From Opeltia flavorubescens (lineage: Eukaryota > Ascomycota > Lecanoromycetes > Teloschistales > Teloschistaceae): a DNA stretch of 64,000 nucleotides. Of the stretch, positions 24,566 to 36,046 are shown piece by piece; within the stretch, counting starts at the first letter, position 1, and each line of letters opens with the position of its first letter. Where the stretch lies: positions 1,054,001 to 1,118,000 of the forward strand of contig KE546979.1 in assembly GCA_000442125.1 (NCBI GenBank), in the 5' to 3' direction. The notes under the pieces are model-generated. The model was not told the DNA's origin and searched no databases. It worked only from the letters and a program-made list of their open reading frames with translations. The position numbers were made by a program, and so were the translations under genes.

Positions 24566-26373
24566 GACGCTGGGAAGACGACCTTCACCTCTAGTACCGT
24601 TGCTTCGTTCGAGTGCGGATACAACGCCTCAATCATAAGGGTATGCGTATCCACGCTTGGTGAGGAAGGATGAAGTTAGCCCCTGATTCTATACCCGAGA
24701 ATGATGAGTATATCAAGTGCTTCGCTCATCTGTCTCGTTCAATTGAACGTGGGGTTGTGCCGATTTTGTGACGAAGATTGTAGCCTCGCAGGGGTTCATC
24801 TTGGTTGTGTGCCACAAGCTCTTCATTACTCATGCACAGTTTGCTTCGGGGCCGCTAACTTAAACACCAAGCAGTAACAGGATGCTCATCGACGGACTCC
24901 ATCGGGTATCTAGCAGTGAACGGAAAAGATGCCATCTCTCATGACAACCGAGGCAGATTCTCGGGTAAGGTAGCGAGGGGATAAGTCTTGTGATCATTTC
25001 GCCATTTCTCTAAACTCAAGGACCACCTGAGCGCCCTTTGCCATATCGACCAGGTCATCCTACTTGAAGTTTCGCCAAAAAATCTTCTTTGCCCATTCTT
25101 TGGTTTCTACTACATCACCAGCAGCAGCAGGTTCGAGCGGCCTCTGATGAAAGTTCTATGAGAGGCCACCCAAGTTGTAGAGTACTCCGCATCTAGGTAT
25201 GAGTTGAGTCTATTTTAAATGATTTTTTCCACTACAAAACTACATCGCGCTAGGAACTGCCAGAAACATTGAGGGACTAGTTACGGACTAAATCCGAATC
25301 TCCGAGTGGAGTAGGTGACGAAGGTTGTAACCTTACATACGACTGAAATCCTCTGCGACACCCACCTTCCCATCGCCGAATTGCTATCACGTTCAAAGTC
25401 CTTGCTTGGTCGCTTACACGCACTTGGCAGGAAATGGCTTTACTCTTGAAAGAAGGTTCCGACTATCTTGGGGACAAACACCAACGCGCATTTTGGAGAC
25501 TTCTGGAACAGGCAGGAAAGTGAATCAACTACGAACTATCGTAAGGAAGACCTGTCAGAGTCATGCAAGCGCTCTAATAGTGTTTTGTTGCCATTGTAAT
25601 CGTGGAAGAAAGAGAAACCGAAGTTGCGTGATTTATGAGACGAGGTCCACGCGACGAAGAGCTATCTACCCTACTGCGACCCTCGGTGCTTCCAAATTTT
25701 CAGTCGGCCTTTGCTGTATAGACCAATTTGCACATACACGCCTTTGCCGCAACCGCACTTTCATTTTCTAGTACCACCTTGACCCGTCTACCTCGCGATT
25801 TGTAGAGTCAAAAAGCTAAGAAACAGACCACTCTATTTATAGAAATTACATCTCGATCGCTACTATCTGTACGATATACTTTTAGTGAGATGCGTTTTAA
25901 AAACCTCTTTTAATATCTACCTCCCAATCTATCTCTTACTCTGCGGAGAGGCAGAACAAGATTCAACGACTGATTCCCACCATTCCCACAGCTCAGCACG
26001 CTGGTGTAGGAATGTCTCTGCATCGAGTTCGTGAGACCGTCGATCGAAAGATTGCTCAAGTAGAAGGAATGTTTCATGGACAAGCCGATCGTACGCAACA
26101 ACATGCAGAGACCCAGGTTAGACCTGCAGTGAGAGTGCATCCGGTCAATCGAAAACGACCCACCCCATCACATTCACCCGTTCCTTCAGACGGTGTTCGG
26201 GCTCTTCTAAACCGAGATACCTCAGGCTGCCATGTCGGATCAATGAGCTTGCCAAAACTCTAGGAATATGGCCACGCCTCTCGTATACCAGTATGCCAGT
26301 ATGCCATTACTTCGTGAATAGGGCGACAGTCCAGAGTGTGCCAAATGGGAGATGGCAAGATTACTGTTGAATC
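24566..26373. other. Intergenic; promoter of GDE1 and degraded sequence
   Basis: No convincing gene in 1.8 kb. Frames at 25406-25771 and 26012-26263 do not resemble known proteins. The part nearest 26374 may contain decayed 5' sequence of the ankyrin pseudogene that follows. Confidence 0.45.
24746..24751 (-). promoter_or_regulatory. Possible Pho4/NUC-1-type site (CACGTT) upstream of GDE1
   Basis: CACGTT read on the minus strand, about 180 bases before the start codon. bHLH factors of the Pho4/NUC-1 type bind CACGTG or CACGTT in phosphate genes. A single hexamer is weak evidence; it is listed only because the gene is of the phosphate-responsive type. Confidence 0.25.
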
Positions 26374-27821
26374 TTGGTTCCCTCTCAGATTTTACTGGTC
26401 CGTCCACAGATGTCTCTGACCACCCTGCGAAGAGTACAGGATTCCGCGTCTTGCGCGACCTTTGCGCTTAGGGGAGATATCGATGGCTTGAGAGACTTTT
26501 CCTTCCCTGGTTCTGGCCTCACCCCGAAACATAAGCACGACACAGGGATACTCCAAACTTCGTGTAAGCATATCGAAGCCATCTACTTACATTAACCAAG
26601 CTCGTTCATACCAGANAGTAGGCATTGTATGGCAAGCAGCATGAGACTTGCAAATTTCTCGTTCATGCTGGAGCCGATCCAGAATATCGGCAGACGAGCA
26701 AGGGAAATTGATCGCAAGAAAATTGGACGCTGATTAAATCCGTAAGACCAGTCTCAAAATACGACAACAATCCGAGAAATCAAGCGTGGGATTTTGTACT
26801 TCAGGGAGGTCTTTCGCGGGAGGTCGTAGAAACCTTATCATGCCTGATAGAGGGCAGCGACTTCATTGAAGAGCAGAATTATACGCTGGTGCACAAGATC
26901 GTTTTAGGTCTCTCAATAAAAAGCCTTGAGGAGGAAATCGCCATATCGCCCGAAAGCATGAGCGCGGTTGATCTATTGGGGAGAACACCTCTAATCTAGG
27001 CAGCGGCGCGAGGCAACGAGCAAGCTGTGGCTCTCCTCCTAGGTGCAGGGAGTGACCCGAACACCATGGACATGCAGTACACAAGCGCAGTATCCTATGC
27101 GGCAGAACGTGATCACGTAATCTGCGTGCGGTTACTTCTTGAAGCTGGCGCTGAGCCAGATCCGTCTCTGCCTAAAGGCATTAAAGTGGGCAGTGCCTTG
27201 AACTGCGCTGCTCGGAATGCCAAAAATCCACTGGCCTTGAAGACTCTGTTGGATTTTGGGGCTGACATAGAGTCAAGCGGAGTAGAGGGTGTAACGCCGC
27301 TAATCCATGTGATCAGGACAGATAAACTTGAGTTTGCGATGCTGCTACTTGAATATGGGGCCAATCTTAACGCAACAACTGCACTTGAAGAAACCCCTCT
27401 CACCACGGCCATCTCCTATAACAGTCACAACGTTCTCCGTCTACTACTCGAGCGGTGGTTTGAGTTCACGACATGCCCACGAGTGAAAAGCCCACATCTC
27501 CTGGAACTCACAGCTATGTATGCAGATTTAGAGACGGTCAAAATCCTGACCTTAGCCGACCATATCAGCCTAAGCTTTGACCGAGCCTACGGCGTGGGCG
27601 ATTTTGCAGCGCTGATGCGCCAGAGGTCTCACGTGGATGAGAAACTTATCGAGGCTTTCCAGGATTTGATTAGTGTCATATCCCGAGAATCCTCAAGATC
27701 TACGGGCATAGAGAAGGCTATGGAAGCAGGTTTGATATCAAAGGGCCGTAAGGCTCTTCTTGATGAGGATCAGGGCCTCGAGGAGGCCGTTGAAGACGCG
27801 TTGGAGAATATATTGAATTGA
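26374..27821 (+). pseudogene. Second ankyrin-repeat protein of the same family, disrupted
   Basis: Family-like sequence starts about FALRGDIDGLRDF (near 26450). It crosses a clean 51-bp intron (26564-26614, GTAAGC..ACCAG with branch TTAAC) and runs through ETCKFLVHAGADPEY, VHKIVLGLSIKSLEEE and six or so ankyrin repeats to a TGA at 27819-27821. The segment VHKIVLG corresponds to LHRVVLG of the pseudogene at 15375, so the two are paralogues. In-frame stops lie at 26709 (TGA) and 26997 (TAG, in TPLI-stop-AAARGN where the repeat consensus has Trp). The part from about 27000 to 27821 is open for 264 codons and could still yield a shortened protein. One undetermined base lies at 26616. Confidence 0.65.
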
Positions 27822-28118
27822 AGCACTGACTATCTAGCTGGTCAAATACTTTAAGAGTTTGCATCCTGCTTGATTAGGGTTAACAGTGAGAAGCCGTTGA
27901 TTGCTTGCCAAAGGTTCAAGTTATTTGCTACAAATTTAAGGTTTCTGTTGAGTTTTCTTTCATTATATGGCCCAATTATTTCATCCTGCCATCAAGCTTA
28001 CGGTTTGTCTCTTCTGCAAGAGTAACTTTTCCCGTCTTCTTTCCATCACTCACCTACTTCTTGGGATCTGCTCATTCGCAATGGAACGAGCATTCCATGT
28101 CACGCACCTACCACCGCC

Positions 28119-30253
28119 CTACATCAGCAACTCCGCATGCGACACAGAAACGACGGAAGACCTTACCGATGGCTGCCCATTCTTTGGCGGCGCCCACCAA
28201 CCAGCCACACACTCCGTTCCCCGACTACTCCTCCATATATATGTCCCTAGCACAAATTGAACCTCCCCGTCTTGCCCCAGCGGCGAGATTCTCAACGTGT
28301 CTTGCATCTTCGTTTTCATTTCCAGCGGCTGTCTATCGCTGGCCGTCGCGTTGTTCACTTTGCCAATGGAAGCCTTCTTATTGTCGAAGACCTCGACGCT
28401 GAATTCGTGTTTGTACTTGTTTGTCGCGGTGGCGGAATCATCGTCAACGCTGGTGATTTCTTCGAGCTGCAACGAGCATGTGCCCGGCGCGTAGGATTGC
28501 TCGGGCTGCGAAGATCCCGCCGGCGCTTTCCTAGTGGCGCGGATGTTGTATGTGATACAATCTGCTGTTCTGCTGCCACCTTTCTTTTCGGTGGTGGTAT
28601 TTGGATCACCTGTACACAGAAAGAATCGTTGATAAGTAGAGAAAGCTGAGAGTGGTGATTGAGGGACCTACAGTCATTCATCGCGTTCTTCAAATTGGCA
28701 GAGCAGTCGAAGAAATTCCACTTGCCGATATCACGGAAGCTCTGGCAGGCTGGTGTTGTGTCTATCGATGCGCGAAGAAGGATCCAACTAGCTCTGTCTT
28801 TCCCGTTCGGCAATGCTTCACTGATGTCACCGTTGCCCGTCCTGACAGTCTCATCCTTATGCTTGAGGCAAAAGCTCTTGATGGCAGCGGCACCATCATC
28901 GACTGTGAAGGTTGTGCCTTCCGAGTCCGAGGTAAATGCCGTTGCACAAGAATCCATCTGGCCAAGGTGGCTAGCAGGACCTGTTGGTATTGGACAACCT
29001 ACTAAAGTTGTTGTCGCTCCTTTCCCACTTGCTTTTTTAGCTGCAACATCATCCATAGAACGGATCACAGCTTCAGCAATCATGAGGTGGCCAAACTTTT
29101 GGGGATGGAAAATACGCCCGTACTTATCCGGAAGTAGGAGCCCGCTTTGTATGTTTACCACATCTTCCTGATTAAGTTGAAAGTCTTCTGGCTGTGCCCC
29201 TTCTTGGATAGCTTCTAAGATCCAGGCCGCAATCTGACCTTCCCATGTACTGTTCAAATTCTGTGGCTCGGGTACTCCAGCGAGTGACTGGCGGCCCTTG
29301 AGCTCCCTCTTGCTATTCGCGGGTTTGCTGTTTTCGTCATCTAGTGTCGAGCCCCACTCGTAGAAAACGGTCTGCTCCCGGTTAATCGCATTACTTTCGT
29401 CAACACCGGGCTCGCAGAAATGGCCATCGATGAAGTCAACACCAGCGCCCCAGGGAACATAGACAGCTTGATTACCCAAACGTTTGACTGCATTTTGGAT
29501 CTGCTGGTTGACAGCCTCTACAAGGTTATTCATCTTCGTCCGTCTGGCTTGGGTGAGATACTGTCTGTTCCCGTAATTATACTTAAATGCCCATGTGACC
29601 TTGTCGCATGCATTTGTAGATGCATCCCAAAAGCGAGAGTAGCTGGTGAAGTATATCTTGGCGTCGTCCCTGAGCTTCTTGACCAAAGCCTGAAGCAATC
29701 GGTCGTAGTTAGTCGCGAACTGAGGATTACTGATGATCCCTTCAACTTCGGACAGTGTCTTGTCGCAATCGAGTTTAGGATCTTTGTTCCACTGGTAGAT
29801 GCATGCATGCAGCACATCGCTGAGTTTCGCATCATTCCCTCCTATGGTCAACGTCACTAGGTCCAAAGATCTATCCTTGAGACCGGTGATCTGATTCTTG
29901 ATGACATCTGCGGTAACGGCGCCTGAGCATGCAAAGTACTGGAAACTTCTTCCTTGCTTATCTCCAAAAGATGGATTGGCATTGATGATTGAGGGATAAG
30001 AATTATCATATCTTGAACAAAAGTAATCCCCCCATCCGTTCAATCTGGTACCAGCACCGATACCTGCCGCAAAAGAATCACCAAGGGCGGCATAACTTTT
30101 TATATTTGAATGGTCGAATGGACTGGAAGGCGCCTGGCGAGGAGTCAAATATGCAGGCTGATAGGTCCTACCTGGGCTCGATCTTGCCCACGTAATAGGA
30201 GGAAAGGTGGATGCAACAGCAAAAGTTGATATGAGAACATTGTGAGGCACCAT
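28119..30253 (-). CDS. Secreted SGNH/GDSL-type esterase or lipase
   Basis: Two exons, 28672-30253 and 28119-28609, give about 690 aa from the Met at 30253. An upstream in-frame Met at 30280 is possible, but the chosen one places a signal peptide (VPHNVLISTFAVASTF) at the very N-terminus. The SGNH blocks are clear: block I ALGDSFAAGIGAG, a Gly in the FACSGAVTAD region, block III TIGGND, and block V HPQKFGH (IFHPQKFGH), giving the Ser/Asp/His triad. The C-terminal ~250 residues are a fungal extension of unknown role. The intron (28610-28671) joins NAMNDC to DPNTTTEKKGG. The final 20 codons before TAG at 28119 are uncertain, because a GTAAGG donor after NGQPS could start another intron. It is likely extracellular and acts on esters. 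Confidence 0.85.
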
Positions 30254-31352
30254 GATAAACGCTGCGTGTGCAGAGAACAAACGGTCACCAGAGGTCTTCT
30301 GCTACCTGGCAGTGGATTGGGTGGTAAAGTAAGCTTTAATATGAGAATGCTTTGATAGAAGGACTTGTGTGCGTCTAATCAGACTTTATGCTGACCTGGT
30401 AAGTATTCTCCTTCACCGCATTCGTGAGCAGTTTGCCGAAAAAAGGGACATTTAGACTCAGTCTGACATGACTCCTCCAAATCGATCATCCAGCCAGGTC
30501 ATCTATTTCTATCGGCCATTGAATGGGCGGCGTCTGCATGAAGTCAGAATCCTCGTTTGCCAAGAAATTGCGTATTGCCGCGAACGGTGAGTATCAGCTT
30601 CTTTCTAGTATGGATCCAGGCATCGCCATTTCGACGTCTGCCAATTGTTTCGTCAACATAAAGAGAGATGTCGTTGCTGAGAATCTTGGCTTTGGGGTGA
30701 ATTGAAGCGGGCCAACCCAGTATAAGCCAGGCGCTTGAATGCAAAAGACCTTGATCTCTGGGACCACAACAGATTTTTTTCGCCTGAAGAGGAATAGCAA
30801 GACATGGTTAGATTAGCTTGATGGAGAAGTTGAAATCAGGCCACTTCGTACGCACGTATAGTCAGCGATATCGCCAGCAGATTTGGCTAGTCATTGGCGC
30901 CGCATGAGAAGCGCAATTGTCACCGTGCTAGAAAGTCAAATTGGTACGTAGAGCATCTCCAGTGTAATCTGACATGCGTGGATGACAGATTGCTTACTAG
31001 GGTGGATACTCTGAAACACTCAATATGTCTCTGAGTTGCCCGTCGCATACCTTTCTTTTGCTTGTCAATCCATTCGAAAGGGTCGGCAATAGCGATGCTT
31101 CCATGAGTGCTTCGGGATTCTCGGCGTAAGCTGATCTGAGAACGATGCTGTGATGCGCACTGGAACAAGGATAAGGATCAGCCCGACGAAAGTGGAGAAG
31201 AGGTCAATCTTATTGCAGAAGACGATGAGTGAAGATTTCATACGACGAAATATATACCTTTCTTCTGCCAATAGTATCCATATACGACGGTGTTGCACCA
31301 ATTTTCATACGAGTCTCGTTTTTGCCTCGGATTCAACCCGGCCACACTCATC
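30254..31352. other. Intergenic between divergent secreted-protein genes
   Basis: This region separates two genes whose 5' ends face each other and is likely a divergent promoter region. Small frames here (for example 30523-30705, 30920-31168) do not look like protein. Confidence 0.5.
31251..31256 (+). promoter_or_regulatory. TATA-like element
   Basis: TATATA about 100 bases before the start codon at 31353, a usual spacing for a fungal core promoter. Not tested. Confidence 0.35.
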
Positions 31353-32171
31353 ATGATGGCCACCTGCAGTCTTCAAATCATCAGTATCCTTAATTTGTTG
31401 CTCTTCGCCCTCAAAGTATCTGCAGTGCCCAATCTTGGAATCCAGCGAGATTGGCTCCCAGGCGGAGAGGACGAAAATGGTGAATTCAAATTGGTGAGCT
31501 TCTCTTCGGTCCTGGATTTCAACGCCGATGAACAAGGAAACAACCCTGTTGAATCGCTGTCGGACGCTCAGCTCGTTGGCTTTGCCTCCAGAGCATTCGA
31601 TGAAATGTTCGAATTGGCAGGCCTCATAAAACCCGAGATCATGGTTCTCCTTGCATCAGGTAACTCGTTGTACTTTGCATCTTCTCTTCGAGGAAGCCGA
31701 GATTACTTTTTCGGAACAGGAGTGCCAGAAAACCACCGTCCGCAAGTATTGATCAACGCTGCAGGTGGGGTTCGGATCGCTGGTTCCTTCCATAAAACCG
31801 CAAATCATGGAGAGGTCAACGTCATGGATCTCTTCTTCATTCGAAATGGTCAATTAAATTTTCAAGGAACCTCCTCGAGGATCGTCGCTTGGGGGATCGT
31901 TACTGGCCAACGTGGGGCCGTGAACCCATGCTCAGGTACCGAGAGCCGCTATGGATGCAAGATTTTCCTCCAGAGGATTGCGAACCCTCGTAATCCAGAC
32001 GCACCCTTGAACAAGGCAGATCTTATCAATATCAAAAGAGATACGGATCCGGATTATAACCTTCCTGATGGATTGGAATTCGTCAACAGGAACCCAAGAG
32101 CAGACTACAACGCCGCTTGTTTTGTTCCAGACATGGACTACGATCCGGATCATCCAGACCGACGAAAATAA
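31353..32171 (+). CDS. Small secreted protein with a deaminase-like H-x-E / P-C..C pattern
   Basis: An intronless frame. The Met at 31353 is preferred over an in-frame Met at 31290 because it begins a good signal peptide (CSLQIISILNLLLFALKVSA, then VP). The mature product is about 246 aa. No certain family. The order of elements is suggestive: VLINAAGGVRIAGSFHKT, then HGEVNVMDLFF (His152, Glu154), then AVNPCSGTESRYGC (Cys193, Cys202). Zinc-dependent deaminases use H-x-E with P-C-x-x-C. Here the Cys spacing is wider (C-x8-C), so the match is partial and the catalytic idea is inference. The gene looks intact. The polar C-terminus is rich in Asp/Asn (DMDYDPDHPDRRK). A role outside the cell, as an effector or enzyme, is possible. 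Confidence 0.7.
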   Translation: MMATCSLQIISILNLLLFALKVSAVPNLGIQRDWLPGGEDENGEFKLVSFSSVLDFNADEQGNNPVESLSDAQLVGFASRAFDEMFELAGLIKPEIMVLLASGNSLYFASSLRGSRDYFFGTGVPENHRPQVLINAAGGVRIAGSFHKTANHGEVNVMDLFFIRNGQLNFQGTSSRIVAWGIVTGQRGAVNPCSGTESRYGCKIFLQRIANPRNPDAPLNKADLINIKRDTDPDYNLPDGLEFVNRNPRADYNAACFVPDMDYDPDHPDRRK

Positions 32172-33017
32172 ATGAAAAGACGGGGTTAATGGCCATCTCC
32201 CAATTCTTTAAGATAGACCTACCCGCGCTACAAGGCCTCACCATTGCAATATTTGAATTATTGAATCTCTGATTTTCTGGAATAGAGTTACTGCGGAATC
32301 AAAATTGATGAAAGAATAGCGGGCCATTTTCTATCAACCAAAGGATGGATTTGAAAGCTTTAGAGGGAGGAGATAACCTTTATTGTGGGTTATGATCAAT
32401 CTTTGACGTCATGTACTTAGCCGATAGCATGAAGAAGATCACAGAACACCAATATTGAAGCTGCCTTCAACCGTTCGACTATAACAGCGTAGGATTCGCA
32501 ATATGATAGTGGTGAAAAGCTGCCTCTACAAAGATGTGACGATCAAAAAGGACAACGAAGTGGACAGAAACTTATAAGAGACACACGCACGACGCCCTCG
32601 AGATGCGTATATATCGGATTTATCGGGTTTAAACCCGGATGGGGCTTAGACGCCCAGGCACGCAGTTCTTAGAGATAATCGAGGTCTTCGATTATTGACC
32701 CCCCATATTCGCATAAGCTAAGTACTCAAGCTCTCTTGTAGCTACGCGAGCTTCTCTTGATGATATTCACGTCCCATTGTTCTTCCGTAACTCTAGCATG
32801 CAATGGTGCCTACATGCTGTTAAAGGATGTAATATTTGTCATGAACTGATAGCCTCGCGAAGTGCGAAAGCCTTACCTCTCACGACGGCTTCGCCTTCTG
32901 CCGCCGTATAGCACTGATCCAAAGCTTCAAGCTTTATCAAGATTCTTCTGACACTTCTTCTCTTTCTTAAGCTTGCATGTAACTGCCCTTCCTTTGATGA
33001 ATGTCGTAATTTGAAGA
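32172..33017. other. Intergenic with palindromes, possibly an old repeat fragment
   Basis: No gene. It holds a perfect 14-bp palindrome CGGGTTTAAACCCG at 32624-32637 and an inverted repeat ATAATCGA / TCGATTAT at 32675-32682 and 32688-32695. These suggest a non-coding element or mobile-element remnant, but its type is not determinable. Confidence 0.45.
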
Positions 33018-35638
33018 ATGGCCGAGATTGGTCTTGTCGCTAGCATCTTCAGCGTCGCTGCGGTCGGGACATCGGTGGCAACAAGTCTCTACGAAGCAGC
33101 AGATGTCGTCGTACATGCTCCACGACAGATCCTTGCGCTTGCTAAACATGTCTCGCAATCCACGTCCGTGCTCAAGCATATGGGCAAGGTACTTGAGACG
33201 GAAAAGGCAAATTGCTCCAGAGAGGTCCTCCGCGACATTCGCAAAATTGAGAACTCATGCCAGCGGANGTTCAAAGAAATCAAATCTACTTTCAAATCAA
33301 AATCGAAACGCTTCCGACAATTCAATCCGGTCAGATGGTTCTTCAAAAGGTCAAAAGCTCTAGAACTGGTAGCTCGGCTCGAGTCCCAACAGTCAATGCT
33401 ACAGTGCATCATACACACACTCACTGTATCAAAGCTGGGCAAACTTGACTCGAGGTAAGGTCAAGCTCCGGACGCAACGAGTGAAAACACCCTAAGTTCA
33501 ATAGGTCGAAGCAAGACTCGGCTGATGTGAAAGAAGAAATCAAGCTCCTAAAAACGTTCATCATGGAAAACTACAATAACTTGACTGAACTGAAGTATGC
33601 TGAGCAAGTCGCCGAGGCAGAGGCACGAGATCAACCTGCATCAATGGGCGGTATTCCTCCAGGAATACATGTTCCTTATGGAGATAGCGGGAACAATGTC
33701 TTGAACCCGATAGGCAGACCCAACAGCTACGAGCCCCCAATGGCGCGAGCTCCCTCAACAAATTCAAGTGACTCGGGGTCTGAAAGCGAGGGCGCGATGT
33801 CTGATGATGGAGCGATTGCTAAGGATGTTGACCACCTACCTTTCAAGGACGAGAGCGATCAAGAAGACATTGATCCAACAGCAGTCTCGAATGCAAAGCC
33901 ATCGTCGTACAATGCTTTAGATCCTCGCGCACATCGTGAATCTGAACTTCTTCTCCAAATGGTCCCGTATACGCCAAATAATTACGGCCCAGGTCGGCAT
34001 AATCTTCTCATCTCTAGTGGACAAGCTCCAAGCAGCGGGAAAAAGTCCGCGGCCGAGGAAGCAATAGAGAGCGTTCGCTTGCTACTAGATAAATGTACAA
34101 CCTCAGGTTCTGCACCCGTTTCTAATATTCTAGATGAAGAAGCTGCTACGGCAAAGAACACAGCGTAAGTTGAAGGGTAAGAGAACTCGCTTTTGATGGC
34201 TGACATGAGCATATCAGTGACCGGACCGATTATCCTGACTTTCAATCCGGTGCCTATCAAAGGTATCCATCTTCAGCAGCCTATCTGAATGAATCCGGTT
34301 TCGGCCATATACCTATACCAGACGATTACAACCATCCTCCCTATTCTCAGAATATCGACATACCGCCTCCACCACAATATGGATATCCATCATTAGGAAA
34401 TCTTGGCTCACGCCAGAAGGATTTCTGGAAGCCATCTCATCCAATCATTCAATCACCAGATGGACATCTAGGAGATGCAATACTGAACGCGTTGCGCTCG
34501 ACAAGAGGCGGCATTTATTACACAAAAAGTAACGATGTCAAGCAAGTACATTATGTCGACCATTTCCCTATCTTTACCTGTGTGTTCGTACCTCCTCACA
34601 TGGTGCCATACAACGAGTGGAAGTTTCTGAAAACGGAGCTGCATAAAGGCACCATCCGAAGAGAAGCTCTAGACCTTCTTGGATACTCGTACAGTGAAGT
34701 AGGAGCAGAAAAGTTCTCGATCTCAGGTGACCTTGAGTTGGTATGTTTAAATATTGCCAAGCGACTCCTCGTATTTATAAGCTAACTCAAATTTGAAAAA
34801 GACGGAGATTAAAGAGCTTGTCAAACTTTCGTATCAAGCGCTTGACAGATACTGCAAGGAGCGTTGCAAAGCAATCATCGAGGAAAAGGGGCTGGGTGGA
34901 GCTATTGACGCCATGAACAGCAGGAGACCAGAAATGCACGGGAAAGTGCCTTTTGCACCACCACGGTATCCTTCCCCAGTGCCTGAGACTTGGGATCAAA
35001 ACATCCCGCATATTAGACATGCTGAATACCCGTTGTACGCTGGATATAGAGACACTTGGCCAGATTCAAGGGCTTCATTCGAAAGGGCCCGGCCACCTGG
35101 CATCTTTCCATACTCATCTGCAACGCGACCTGCGCGACCCAGCCCGATTTCTCCACACGCGACCAGGGTCGACAGTCAAGAAGAAAAATCAACCGCAGCC
35201 ACACGCCCAGAGCTTAGATTTACATTGCCTAAAGCGCAGCATACTATCGACATTACAAGGACAGCCAAAGACGCTCAACCAAGTCAAGCTAAAGCGGATA
35301 AAGCTGCAAACAACGCAGATGACGAAATCCAGAAGACACGCCAGAGAATCGCACAGCTCAAAAAGAAGCAGGAGGAGGCTGAAAATGCGAAGGATCTTAT
35401 GACGGCAAGTGATATAAAGTATTACGCGATACCGGATCTAGAAGTGCGCCTTGCAAAGCTACTTGTGCAGCAGCATAAGGAGGATGCACAACAGGAATCT
35501 CCAAAGAAGGAAGATCTCAAGAAGTCTCACCATGCTGAGATAGACACGGAGAGTGAAGACGATGACGACAAAGGTGATTCAGAAATCGAGGTTGTGCGGG
35601 ATTACATTTGGGGAGCCGTGAATGCTTGTAGTAGATGA
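33018..35638 (+). CDS. Large fungal protein with HeLo-like N-terminal domain
   Basis: Four exons, 33018-33454, 33505-34164, 34218-34740 and 34802-35638, keep phase and give 818 aa. Residues 1-145 begin MAEIGLVASIFSVAAVGTSV and continue in amphipathic helices, the pattern of the fungal N-terminal (HeLo-like) domain found on STAND and other signalling proteins. A Ser/Asp/Glu-rich disordered linker follows. Residues ~395-575 form a compact conserved-looking domain (FWKPSHPIIQSPDG, LRSTRGGIYYTK, FPIFTCVFVPPHMVPYNEW, YSYSEVG). The C-terminal third is Pro-rich, then a coiled coil (DDEIQKTRQRIAQLKKKQEE) and an acidic tail. I see no NACHT/NB-ARC domain and no repeats. One N at 33268 leaves a single residue undefined. 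The role is unknown; the N-terminal domain suggests signalling or cell-death-type responses. Confidence 0.8.
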
Positions 35639-36046
35639 TGGTATGATACCTCTCAACGCTCGGAGAATAGAAAGTGGGCACTTGATAGACGATTTTGATG
35701 ATATACTCGGCTGTCTAAGAAATGGCTATTGAATGCAATTTAGAATTGTAGAATACTTATTTGAAATTCTGCGATTAGCTCGACCAAGGCAGCACGAATT
35801 ATACGGACGGTTTCTAGCCAAATTCCATGCAGCTCGAGGAACACGTGAACGAACTCAACGATCCTTCCCTTTAGGACAGTAATCATCTCAAGAAAGATAA
35901 CGCTTAGACTCTAAAAATTGGATGACGTATTTCGCCCCACTCTTCATTTCAGCAACCCGTCATTCTGATTGGTCTTTCTACTAATACCCCTTCAACCGAA
36001 ACGTGGTTTTACGCAGATTTCAATGTAAGGCAATATCTCCAATTTC
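35639..36046. other. Intergenic, nothing recognised
   Basis: Contains the 3' flank of the HeLo-like gene and the promoter of the hydrolase at 36047. No motif of note. Confidence 0.5.

Noticed and set aside
25406-25771. 121-codon frame between GDE1 and the second ankyrin pseudogene
   Set aside because: Basic, repetitive composition with no domain. Other frames in the same place look equally protein-like, so none is supported.
28257-28649. Plus-strand frames across the SGNH esterase gene
   Set aside because: Antisense to a well-supported coding sequence with all family motifs.
32535-32815. Possible solo LTR (TG...CA ends, internal TATATA)
   Set aside because: No target-site duplication and no second copy in the window; the boundary choice is arbitrary.
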